DNA from: an uncultured Helicobacteraceae bacterium
GTDB taxonomy: Bacteria; Campylobacterota; Campylobacteria; Campylobacterales; Helicobacteraceae
DNA: 35,862 nucleotides
Assembly: GCA_934668765.1 (NCBI GenBank)
Contig: CAKUOH010000023.1
Span: forward strand, 1 to 35,862
Reading direction: 5' to 3'
The position numbers were made by a program, and so were the translations under genes. This document shows positions 1 to 8,115 of the stretch, piece by piece (position 1 is the stretch's first letter; every line of letters begins with the position of its first letter). Below the pieces are notes generated by a model, which saw nothing but the letters and a program-made list of their open reading frames with translations, was not told the origin of the DNA and ran no database searches.

Positions 1-966
1 TTTTAAATTTGGATTGCCACGAATCACTGCGTGATTCTAGCAATGACAGAATTTTAAGCCCATCCCTTGTTGGATGGTGATTCACTTTATCTTTCCCCCT
101 CCCTTGCGGATGTGAATTTCTTTTATTTTCCCCCTCCCTTGCGGAGGGGGATTAAGGGGGTGGGTATATCCTAACGAATCGTCATTGCGAACATTCGCAA
201 GAATGCAAAGCAATCCACACAAAATCTATCATTCTAATGCAATTTTAAGTCGCCAAAGAATCTAAAAAAATCAAAGAAAATTTATAGATTGCCACGACTT
301 ACCTAACGGCAAGTCTCGCAATGACAGAATGGTAGATTTGCACTTGATTCGTGGATTGCTTTGCCACGAATCGCTTTTGCGATGCAGGGTTTGCAAGCAA
401 ATCTCGCAATGACAGCGTGGGACAGATTTGCTATAATTTGCTAAAACAATTCTCACAATAACGAAATTCTACCCACCCCCTTAATCCCCCTCCGCAAGGG
501 AGGGGGAGAAATGCAAAAATCTCCGCAAGGGAGGGGGAATCAAATGCGAAATTCTCCGCAAGGGAGGGGAATTTAAAGAATTACCACGCGCAATGGAGGG
601 GTAAAATAAAGTTTGGATGCCACAAAAATCCTATGGATTTGCAGGGTTCGTAAGCGAATCTCACAATGACGAAAAATTTGGATTGCCACGACTTACCTAA
701 CGGAAAGTCTCGCAATGACGATTTGTTTTTTTACAAAAGCGCAGATTCTCGCAATGACGACAAGTTTAGATTGCCACGAAAAACTGCGTTTTTCTCGCAA
801 TGACGAATTTACTTTTGATTCTTTTTTTAGATTGCCACAAATCGCTTTTGCGATGCAGGGTTTGCAAGCAAATCTCGCAATGACGACAAGTTTAGATTAC
901 CACGAATTTGTAGAATTGCATACCAAAATATAAATTGCAAAGCGCAAATGCACAAAATGCGCATCT
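1..966. repeat. Gene-free cluster of palindromic repeats
   Basis: I see no credible gene here. The stretch is built from two short repeat families. Family A has outer arms GATTGCCAC and CGCAATGAC around a variable palindrome; copies lie near 10–51, 180–219 (inverted), 287–327, 352–416, 613–671, 679–720, 768–806 and 829–884, with fragments near 745–760 and 892–908. Family B is a GC-rich element containing CCCTCCCTTGCGGAGGG or its complement, at 130–165 and 471–509, with shorter pieces near 94–110, 521–537 and 553–570. A third module, CCCATCCCTTG plus its partial inverse, lies at 59–77. Small ORFs in this stretch only translate the repeats. The cluster sits downstream of the pilus operon and could end its transcription. 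Confidence 0.85.
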
Positions 967-2196
967 TTACGCGCCTTTTGCAGCTGCTCCAAGCCCCCAC
1001 ATCGGCAAAAAGATTCCAAGTGCAAGTAGCAACACCAAACACGCAAGGAAAAATGTCATTATCGGCTCAATATACGCGCTCATATTATCCAAAATGTAGT
1101 CATATTTGATTTTATAATACTCCGCCACAGAAGTTAGCATTTTATCTAGCTCCCCGCTTTGCTCCCCTGTGTTTATCATCTGCAAAGCCATCGGGTCAAA
1201 ATATCTTGTATCCGTGAGCGCGTCTGTGAGCGTAACCCCGCGTTGAATCGCACGATTCACAGTAGATAGATTGGCTTTCATATAGTCATTTGCAAGTAGT
1301 GTGGCGGAGGATTCAAGCCCCTCTTCAAGCGATAACCCTGCTTTTAGCATAAGTGCAAGTGTGGTTGAATACTGCGTGATATTGGATAGAAATGTGATTC
1401 GCCCGATTAGCTTAACTTTCAAAATATATTTATCCCAATTATATTTAAAACTCGGGCTATATTTGTAGCGATTTTTGATAAAGATGATAAGTGCGGCAAA
1501 TCCAAATGCCACTAAAATGCCGTAATTTGATAGCGTTTCCTCGATGCCAATTAGAATCTTTGTGGGTAGTGGTAGCTCACCGCCAAGCTCGTTAAATATA
1601 TCTTTAAATTGCGGGATAACAAGCATACATAGCGCAATAAAGGCTATTGCCATCGCGCTTATTACGATTGTGGGGTAACGCATAGCTTTTTTAAATTTAG
1701 CGCGATTGTCGCGGAGCTCTTCAAGGTTTTTCACAAGCATATCTAGCGATTCAGCTAGGTTACCTGTTTTCTCGCCCAAAGAAATCATAGATATTACCAA
1801 ACCACCTATAACAAGCCTATGGTCGTTAAATGATTCGGTTAAAGTTCTACCACTATTTACGCCATTTAGCACTTCATCAAAAATGCCTACAAGCCGTTCA
1901 TTTGCTGTATATTTCACCAAGTCTTCAAGCGTGGATTGAATCGAAATCCCCGCATTTATCATAAAGCTCATTTGTTTAAACGCCGCAATCAAGTCATCAT
2001 ACTTAATCGCCTTGTCCTTTGTCATATTTGCATAAAATTTCAAATAAAATGGCGGGTCAGATTCAACCGCTGATATGGGTTTTAGTTTGTGTTTATTGCG
2101 CACTATTTCAAATGCGGCGTCCGCTGTCATCGCTTTAATCACTATATTTACTCGTCTGCCGTTTTTGCCTTTTGATTTTACCTTAAAGAACTTCAT
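967..2196 (-). CDS. GspF/PilC-family inner-membrane platform protein (CtsF-like)
   Basis: Polytopic inner-membrane platform protein of a type II secretion / type IV pilus machine. It couples the cytoplasmic ATPase to pilin assembly. At 409 aa it has the usual family length. Two T2SSF domains are visible: the first near residues 70–195, with the MRYP motif at 172–175 leading into a membrane helix, and the second near 268–395, with the repeated pattern of Gln-rich start and AGLSLEEGLE. Hydrophobic helices lie near 174–196, 224–240 and at the C-terminus. It is the last gene of the seven-gene minus-strand operon and overlaps the ATPase gene by 4 bp (ATGA), so the two are probably translationally coupled. 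By order it matches ctsF of the Campylobacter competence locus. The family is certain; the DNA-uptake role is inferred. Confidence 0.93.
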   Translation of the reverse strand: MKFFKVKSKGKNGRRVNIVIKAMTADAAFEIVRNKHKLKPISAVESDPPFYLKFYANMTKDKAIKYDDLIAAFKQMSFMINAGISIQSTLEDLVKYTANERLVGIFDEVLNGVNSGRTLTESFNDHRLVIGGLVISMISLGEKTGNLAESLDMLVKNLEELRDNRAKFKKAMRYPTIVISAMAIAFIALCMLVIPQFKDIFNELGGELPLPTKILIGIEETLSNYGILVAFGFAALIIFIKNRYKYSPSFKYNWDKYILKVKLIGRITFLSNITQYSTTLALMLKAGLSLEEGLESSATLLANDYMKANLSTVNRAIQRGVTLTDALTDTRYFDPMALQMINTGEQSGELDKMLTSVAEYYKIKYDYILDNMSAYIEPIMTFFLACLVLLLALGIFLPMWGLGAAAKGA

Positions 2197-3998
2197 AGTT
2201 TTGCCACCCTATACACTTCATCTAAACTCGTCCTACCCTCTAATGCCTTTGAAAGCGCGTCTTCAAACATTGTTACAAAGCCATCTTTCCTAGCCTCTGC
2301 TAAAAGCTCATCTTTGGTCGCATTTGCGGAGATTAGTCGCCGCATACCCTCTGTGCCAAGCACGACTTCTGATATAACCTCCCTGCCTGAATAGCCCTGC
2401 ATATTGCATTCATTGCAACCGTGAGATTTGAAAAAATGATAATCCTCTGGGATTAGATTTTTGATTTGGGCTACCATTTTCTCTGGTGGCTCTACCTCAT
2501 ATCTGCAATGCGGACAGAGTTTTCGCACAAGCCTTTGCGCTTGCAATCCACACATTGTAGAGCCGATAAAAAAAGACTCTACGCCCATATCAAGTAGCCT
2601 TGCAACTCCACTAATAGCATCATTTGTGTGAAGTGTCGCTAACACTAAGTGTCCTGTAAGCGCGGCTTGGAGTGCGATTTGCAAAGTCTCTTTATCGCGA
2701 ATCTCACCTATCATCACAATATCAGGGTCTTGTCGCAGAATCGAACGAAGCCCTGCTGCAAAAGTCATACCCGCGCGCTCATTCACCATAACCTGCTGAA
2801 TCATATCCATTTGATATTCCACAGGGTCCTCAACGGTTATGATTTTGTGCGTAACGCTTTTTATCGCATTTAGCGCGGCATAAAGTGTAGTTGTTTTCCC
2901 GCTACCTGTCGGTCCCGTTACAAGCACAATGCCATTTGGCTGTCTAATGGCTTCGCCAAATCTATCGAAATTTAGCTCACTAATCCCCAAATCCTCTAAC
3001 TGCACCAAAACCTTGCTCTTATCCAAAATCCTAATAACAATAGATTCGCCTGTGATAATAGGAAGCGTAGAAATACGAAAATCATAAGGCTTTTCTGCGA
3101 CAAATGCGCTATACCTACCATCTTGTGGTTTTCTGCGCTCAGCTATGTCCATATTTGCCATTAGCTTGATTCGCGATGCAAGTGGCGCAAACATATCTTT
3201 ATCAAATTTAAATACTTCTCTCATCATACCATCTACACGGATTCGCACCAAAGTATTTTTGGCAGTCCCCTCAATGTGAATGTCGCTACCTTTTTGCTTT
3301 ACTGCGGTCTCTAAAATGACATTGACAAGCTTTGTAATCGCACTTTCATTTTTCTCATCGGCAAGAAGCAGATTTTGCGCATCGCCTTTCATTTCCTCGC
3401 GGATTTTTGCTACAAGGTCTTTTACGCTGTCATTTAGAGAGATTCTAACCACAATACCTACGATTTGCTCTTTTTTGGCAAGGCAAAATACTACTTGCTT
3501 ATTACGAATCGCTCTTTTTATTGCCTCAATACCTTGCACATCAAATGGGTCTGCGATTACGACTTTAACCACGGTCAACATCTTTGCTTGACCCTTCAGG
3601 ATTTCATTTGATGTCGCAACCTCTTTTTCCTCAACAGGAAAGGCTAAATATCGCTCAATAATGCTAAAAGGCACAAGATTAGCAATATCTACATCAAATT
3701 GCATTGCATCCAAATTGATATATTCCATATTTAGCATTCGTGAGAGCAATTTTAGGATATTTTCCTCGCTATTTGGGAAGTCCTCTAAAATCGACATTAG
3801 ATTTAATTCGCCTCTTTTGCAAAGCTCTATAAAAAATCCAAGTAGCTTTGTTTCCTCTAAATAGCCTAAATCCACTAAGATTCGTATGATTTTTTTACGG
3901 CGAACTTGCTTTTTTTGCTCTTCTAAGGCATAAGTTAATTGCTCATTAGTGATTAGTCCAGCGGAGATTAACCTATCTCCAATCCTAACTTTTGCCAC
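2193..3998 (-). CDS. GspE/PilB-family assembly ATPase (CtsE-like)
   Basis: Hexameric cytoplasmic ATPase that powers pilus or pseudopilus assembly. An N-terminal GspE/MshE-like domain covers about residues 1–180. The ATPase core carries Walker A GPTGSGKTT at 362–370 and a Walker B region DPDIVMIGEIRD at 424–435, followed by the His box LATLHTNDA. A zinc-type tetracysteine set (C495, C498, C528, C531) marks PilB/GspE assembly ATPases and is absent from PilT. Length (601 aa) is normal for the family. It overlaps the GspF-like gene by 4 bp, and its start shares one base with the stop of the upstream TPR gene. A PilT-type ATPase on the other strand (13026–14078) is its likely antagonist. By position it matches ctsE. 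Confidence 0.95.
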   Translation of the reverse strand: MAKVRIGDRLISAGLITNEQLTYALEEQKKQVRRKKIIRILVDLGYLEETKLLGFFIELCKRGELNLMSILEDFPNSEENILKLLSRMLNMEYINLDAMQFDVDIANLVPFSIIERYLAFPVEEKEVATSNEILKGQAKMLTVVKVVIADPFDVQGIEAIKRAIRNKQVVFCLAKKEQIVGIVVRISLNDSVKDLVAKIREEMKGDAQNLLLADEKNESAITKLVNVILETAVKQKGSDIHIEGTAKNTLVRIRVDGMMREVFKFDKDMFAPLASRIKLMANMDIAERRKPQDGRYSAFVAEKPYDFRISTLPIITGESIVIRILDKSKVLVQLEDLGISELNFDRFGEAIRQPNGIVLVTGPTGSGKTTTLYAALNAIKSVTHKIITVEDPVEYQMDMIQQVMVNERAGMTFAAGLRSILRQDPDIVMIGEIRDKETLQIALQAALTGHLVLATLHTNDAISGVARLLDMGVESFFIGSTMCGLQAQRLVRKLCPHCRYEVEPPEKMVAQIKNLIPEDYHFFKSHGCNECNMQGYSGREVISEVVLGTEGMRRLISANATKDELLAEARKDGFVTMFEDALSKALEGRTSLDEVYRVAKL

Positions 3999-4969
3999 TA
4001 GATAATGCCTTCTTTCATTTTGTTTAGCGCATCAATCGCATCGGGTGCATTTGTGCTTGAAATATAGCGATTTAGCACTTCAAAGGCTTGGTCTTGCTTT
4101 CCGCTTAAATAAAGCGACTTAGCGTAAATGATAAAACTCTCTGTCTTTTGTTTGCCTTTAGAATCGGCATTTGAGGCATTTAACGCCCATCTTATGCTTT
4201 TGTCGTAATTTTTGGCATCATAATAAAATCTCGCCACCTCAATAGCCGTGTTGTAATCTTTGGTATTGCGAAAGTCGGATTCTTTAAACTCTATCATTTT
4301 TTCTTTTGTTAAATTTTGCGAAGTGATGATAGGCTTGGACTTTGGCTTTGTGGATATTGCGCTAGATTCGGCATTGCTAAAACTACGATTTGGTTTATCA
4401 AATACGCGCACTTCTTCAACGCTAGTTTTTGGCGCATTGCGCTGTGCGATGATTCGCGCTCCACTTGTGCCTTGATATTTATAAAATCCCGTATCGACAA
4501 ACATATTTACATTAACCACTTGGCTATAAGCGTCATTTGCGCTAACCCAGCCATTTGGCGTTTTTAGCAATCCATTTACGCTTTTGCTGCTAGCGCAAAA
4601 GATTGAATCGCGTGAATAATGCCCTAATGCTTTGGAGCGAAAACTAGCATTTTGGCGCACTGTAAGTTTATTTACCGTTACTTGTCTGCAAGTAAAGTTG
4701 ATTTTCGCACTTTTTTGGTTTGAATCTATGCTTGGATTTGTAGTTTGATTTTGATTTGGTGGTAGGGCATTTTTTGGGACATTGCTTTGGGCTAGATTCG
4801 CATTTGAATCGTGCTTTTTAACTAGCACACTTTTATCATAGATTTGAAACTTTATAAAAACGCCCAGCATTATGATAAATGCCACAAGCACAGCGACAAA
4901 GACATAAAATATCGTAGTCCTATATTTATATGCCTTCCAGCGATTTTCTAGCTCAATGATTTTTTTCAT
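3998..4969 (-). CDS. Membrane-anchored SH3-like/TPR protein of the pilus operon
   Basis: A 323-aa protein with one membrane helix near residues 19–41 and a short cytoplasmic N-terminus, so most of the chain is periplasmic. After an Asn/Gln/Pro-rich linker (about 50–90), residues 92–150 look like a bacterial SH3 domain (a VTVNKLTVRQNAS start, ending near GWVSANDAYS). Residues 228–323 contain two TPR-like helical pairs (ARFYYDAKNYDKSIRWAL and AKSLYLSGKQDQAFEVL). The gene lies between the secretin and ATPase genes, which suggests a periplasmic assembly factor, perhaps comparable in role to MshN-type TPR proteins or to one of the small Cts proteins. No specific homologue is recognised. SH3 could anchor the protein to peptidoglycan, but that is inference. 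Confidence 0.82.
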   Translation of the reverse strand: MKKIIELENRWKAYKYRTTIFYVFVAVLVAFIIMLGVFIKFQIYDKSVLVKKHDSNANLAQSNVPKNALPPNQNQTTNPSIDSNQKSAKINFTCRQVTVNKLTVRQNASFRSKALGHYSRDSIFCASSKSVNGLLKTPNGWVSANDAYSQVVNVNMFVDTGFYKYQGTSGARIIAQRNAPKTSVEEVRVFDKPNRSFSNAESSAISTKPKSKPIITSQNLTKEKMIEFKESDFRNTKDYNTAIEVARFYYDAKNYDKSIRWALNASNADSKGKQKTESFIIYAKSLYLSGKQDQAFEVLNRYISSTNAPDAIDALNKMKEGII

Positions 4970-4997
4970 TCACAACCTACAACTTCGCGCATTAGGG

Positions 4998-6692
4998 CTA
5001 TTCTTCCCCTATTTCGTGGATATTTGCCTTTATGTCATCTTTTCTAATGATTTCATTCACGGTTTCGGTATATCCTAAATCCTGCAAACTTGGATTGTCG
5101 TTTCGTTTGACAATGTGGGGCGTGATGACAATTACCATTTCACTTGTTTCCTCTACCATCGAATCATAAGAGAACAAATATTTTACGATAGGTATGTAGC
5201 CCAAAAGTGGGACACGATTTTTGGTATTTGTCGCACTTTTGTTAATAAGCCCACCGATGATGATTTTATCGCCATCTTTTGCGCGCACAAGCGATGAAAG
5301 CTGACTAGCAGATAGGTTTGGTGGCTCTGTCAAGGCTGTGGCTTTATTATCCACCGTCCTATCCTTTGTCTGCGTAATGCTTGGATTTATTTTAAGCATT
5401 ATATATTCGCCTTGAATCGATGGCGTAACATCAAGCAAAACCCCCGCAAATATGCTAGGATAGTCCTCATTAGTCGTAGTGCTAGAAGTCCCAGAAGTCG
5501 CCGTCAAATACGATGAGCTTTGCGAATAGCGCAAAATACTACCCACGCTAATTAGCGCAGGTTGATTATTTAAAGTTAGCACTTTGGGATTTGAAACTGA
5601 ACGCACCGTGCCGTAAGTGGTTAGAAACTCTATGATTCGATTAAGCGAAAATCCCGCTGCAAAGAGCTTGTATCCGCCTAATTCTAGCACAGGATTCCCA
5701 GCGGCTTCTGCCGCAGATTCATTTGGGACTATGAAGTTTCCAGCATTATAGAGCTGATTCCAATCAACGCCCACTGTATTGCCGTTATTATGCGTTACAG
5801 TTAGAATCGTTACATCAATTAGCACTTGATTTTGCATTTGTTCTTCTAGCTCTTTTAGGTATTTTCTAACGCGCTCAAGTTGCTTAATAGTCCCTGTAAC
5901 GGTGATTAACCCCGCTGCTTTATTGACTATGACGCTTTGTCCGCTACCAATATCTTCGCTACTTTTGCCATTTGCACCATTTGCGCCACCAGCTCCAGCA
6001 TCTCCACCTGCCGCATCGCCTTCAGTGCCTGTGGATAAGATTCGCTTTGGTTGGTGTGCATCGCCCGGACGAAAGGCGATTTCAAAGACTTCTTTTTCGA
6101 TTCGTCCCCAAAAGTCAAATTCATCGACAGAATAAATCTTTGTCCCGCTAATGCTATCCGCACTTCCACCAGCCATAGCGGAATTTACAATCCCGCCGTG
6201 AACGCCACTTTGCACAGTGGCACTATCTACTTGGGATAATCCACTACCCGTGGAGCTACCGCCACCGCCACCTGAATCGGAAGTAAGAGAGTTTTGCGAC
6301 AAAATTATGTCTGTGTTGCTTGCGCCAACTCTAGAAGTGCCAATGTAGTTGATTTTAAAAGTCTCTGTCATTAGGTAGGATACACGCAAAAGTTTGCCAT
6401 CAAATTCGTAGTTTAGCTCATTTTCGGTAAGCAATAAATCAAAGATTTTTTCTAGTGGCAATTCTACGATATTTACAGAGGCAATAGAGCCATTAAGTTT
6501 ATTTCTAGCAGCTTTATCGCGCACTAGCATACTATATCCGCACTCAAAGCTTAATTGCTCCAAAAGCTCACCCACAGAAGTTCCATCTAAACTTGATGCA
6601 GATATGGTAAATGCCTTATCCTCGCACAAACCAACCGCTTGTAATGAGCCTAAACACACACTTAACAAAAATCCAAAAATACACTTTTTCAT
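4998..6692 (-). CDS. Outer-membrane secretin (MshL/PilQ/CtsD-like)
   Basis: Secretin that forms the outer-membrane gate for a pilus or for incoming DNA. The N-terminal hydrophobic stretch (1–20) is a signal peptide. Residues 27–107 form an STN/secretin N-terminal short domain. Two glycine-rich low-complexity inserts follow (140–151 and 223–242). An N0/N1-like segment at 255–290 (GLITVTGTIKQLERV) leads to the secretin beta-domain from about 290, ending with the signature VPLLGYIP and a C-terminal VIVITPHIV strand. Length 564 aa is typical of MshL. No lipobox was recognised, so a separate pilotin, or none, is likely. The 258-aa PilP-like gene upstream ends 11 bp before this start. By order it corresponds to ctsD. 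Confidence 0.93.
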   Translation of the reverse strand: MKKCIFGFLLSVCLGSLQAVGLCEDKAFTISASSLDGTSVGELLEQLSFECGYSMLVRDKAARNKLNGSIASVNIVELPLEKIFDLLLTENELNYEFDGKLLRVSYLMTETFKINYIGTSRVGASNTDIILSQNSLTSDSGGGGGSSTGSGLSQVDSATVQSGVHGGIVNSAMAGGSADSISGTKIYSVDEFDFWGRIEKEVFEIAFRPGDAHQPKRILSTGTEGDAAGGDAGAGGANGANGKSSEDIGSGQSVIVNKAAGLITVTGTIKQLERVRKYLKELEEQMQNQVLIDVTILTVTHNNGNTVGVDWNQLYNAGNFIVPNESAAEAAGNPVLELGGYKLFAAGFSLNRIIEFLTTYGTVRSVSNPKVLTLNNQPALISVGSILRYSQSSSYLTATSGTSSTTTNEDYPSIFAGVLLDVTPSIQGEYIMLKINPSITQTKDRTVDNKATALTEPPNLSASQLSSLVRAKDGDKIIIGGLINKSATNTKNRVPLLGYIPIVKYLFSYDSMVEETSEMVIVITPHIVKRNDNPSLQDLGYTETVNEIIRKDDIKANIHEIGEE

Positions 6693-6703
6693 CTACTACG
6701 ACC

Positions 6704-7480
6704 TTACTTGTAATTATCTGCTTTTTTTATCGTAACTTTTTTATTCATAAGCTGTAAGTCTCGTTTCATATTATAACGCGCAACGCGTAGCTTCACGCTA
6801 TCTTCATTGATGCTTACGACTTCCCAGCCTTCAACAGAATCGCATTCTTTGCTTTTTCTTGCCACTCTACATTCCTCTACCCATTGGTTGTTAATGTGTG
6901 CTTTATATCGCTTGATTCGGCTGTTATTTGAATCGGGAGCAATAATAATGCTTTTTAATGTAAGCACAGCTTGTTCCAACTGCGCTCTTATAGCCACTTC
7001 GTCCTCTGTCTGCTGATAAACATAGATAAATGGGTCATCAATATTAGCATTATCTTGAAAATACTGCTCCCTTTCAAAACTCACAATATCTTCTTTTAGA
7101 CGCTCATCAGGGTCGCTTGGGCGTGGTTTGGCGACTTTTTGTGGCTTGGGTTTCGTGGTTTGCTTGGGCTGTGGCTGTTGCTCTTGTGGCGTGGATTGAG
7201 TTTGATTTGTTTGATTTTGCGCTTGATTCGTTTCGCTTGTAGATTGAGATTGATTTGTTTGATTTTCACTTGGATTTTGCGCGGGATTTACGGCTTGATT
7301 CGTAGTTTGATTTGCTTTGGCATTGCTTATGGCATTATTTGGATTCGTAGCATTTGTAGGTGCTTGATTATCCGTAGCCACTGCATTTTGCTCATTTGTA
7401 GGCGCAATATTATCGCTAATGTCAAGATTCGCGCCCAAAGCTACGCCAAAAAGCAAAGCTAATATTGCTAATCTCATCAC
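6704..7480 (-). CDS. PilP/GspC-like periplasmic protein with Gln/Asn-rich linker
   Basis: Residues 1–17 are a signal peptide or anchor (MMRLAILALLFGVALGA). Residues 20–115 are low complexity, rich in Asn, Gln, Thr, Ser and Pro, encoded by short DNA repeats related to TTTGATTTGTTTGATT. The C-terminal about 120 residues form a small beta-rich domain (WEVVSINEDSVKLRV, then VTIKK) with two cysteines (VEECRVARKSKECDS). Such a domain after a flexible linker is the layout of PilP/MshK/GspC proteins, which link the inner-membrane PilN/PilO pair to the secretin. Position between the PilO-like and secretin genes agrees. It overlaps the upstream gene by 4 bp. Assignment rests on architecture and context, not on a recognised signature. 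Confidence 0.75.
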   Translation of the reverse strand: MMRLAILALLFGVALGANLDISDNIAPTNEQNAVATDNQAPTNATNPNNAISNAKANQTTNQAVNPAQNPSENQTNQSQSTSETNQAQNQTNQTQSTPQEQQPQPKQTTKPKPQKVAKPRPSDPDERLKEDIVSFEREQYFQDNANIDDPFIYVYQQTEDEVAIRAQLEQAVLTLKSIIIAPDSNNSRIKRYKAHINNQWVEECRVARKSKECDSVEGWEVVSINEDSVKLRVARYNMKRDLQLMNKKVTIKKADNYK

Positions 7481-8115
7481 ACACCTCCCCTAAAATTGCG
7501 AATCAAAATGCTGAAATTCAAGCGATTATCCTTGCTTTCAATGATAATGTTATCTAGAGAGACAAACTGCCCGAAAGTCTCCAGCCAATCGATATATTCA
7601 AGGATTTTATTATACTTGCCATAGCCAAAAAGCACAAAAGTGCTGTGCTTCATACCACCCAAGCTCGTAGTATCGCCTAACTCAATATCCGTGCCATTTA
7701 CGACAAGCCCCAAGTCGATTGCCTTTTTACTCGCCTCATCAAATGTCAAAAACCAATCCTTACTGCTATCAAAGACATCATTTAGCAAGGCGTTTAGGCG
7801 TTTTATGGTTTCTTGTGATTGCAATATGCCATCATTTAGGGAGCTGATTTGCTGCTCTAAATTCATAAATCCGCCATTATCCATAGAACTAATATAGTCT
7901 TTCTCTTTGTTTATCTTGCCACTTATTTCATCGTGTATGCCTTGATATTCATATCTATATCCAGCCACAAAATCATACACGCCAAAATACATAAGCCCAA
8001 TGATTGCCGCGCCACAGATAAAGCCAAATAAAGTGCGCTCATTTGGGCTTTTATCGACTAGATATGTGTCTAATTTATCTAATTGCTCATAAAATTGCGT
8101 TTGAAGTTGATTCAT
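7477..8115 (-). CDS. PilO/GspM-like inner-membrane protein
   Basis: A 212-aa bitopic protein: a short N-terminal cytoplasmic stretch, one membrane helix near residues 30–50 (FGFICGAAIIGLMYFGVYDF), a coiled-coil region at about 65–115, and a C-terminal alpha/beta domain of about 90 residues containing VLFGYGKYNKILEYIDWL, as in PilO and GspM ferredoxin-like domains. In type IV pili PilO pairs with PilN and holds PilP and the secretin in line. The start overlaps the upstream PilM/N-like gene by 4 bp (ATGA), and the stop overlaps the PilP-like gene by 4 bp, so all three are probably made in fixed ratio. Good confidence from architecture and order. Confidence 0.82.
   Translation of the reverse strand: MNQLQTQFYEQLDKLDTYLVDKSPNERTLFGFICGAAIIGLMYFGVYDFVAGYRYEYQGIHDEISGKINKEKDYISSMDNGGFMNLEQQISSLNDGILQSQETIKRLNALLNDVFDSSKDWFLTFDEASKKAIDLGLVVNGTDIELGDTTSLGGMKHSTFVLFGYGKYNKILEYIDWLETFGQFVSLDNIIIESKDNRLNFSILIRNFRGGV

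Noticed and set aside
271..933. Small proteins at 271–456 and 715–933
   Set aside because: They translate the palindromic repeats directly (for example recurring LAMTTSLD), have no ribosome site and no independent coding signal.
1..966. CRISPR array
   Set aside because: Repeats are of several families, in both orientations and at irregular distances; each is itself palindromic, and there are no spacers of even length or cas genes.
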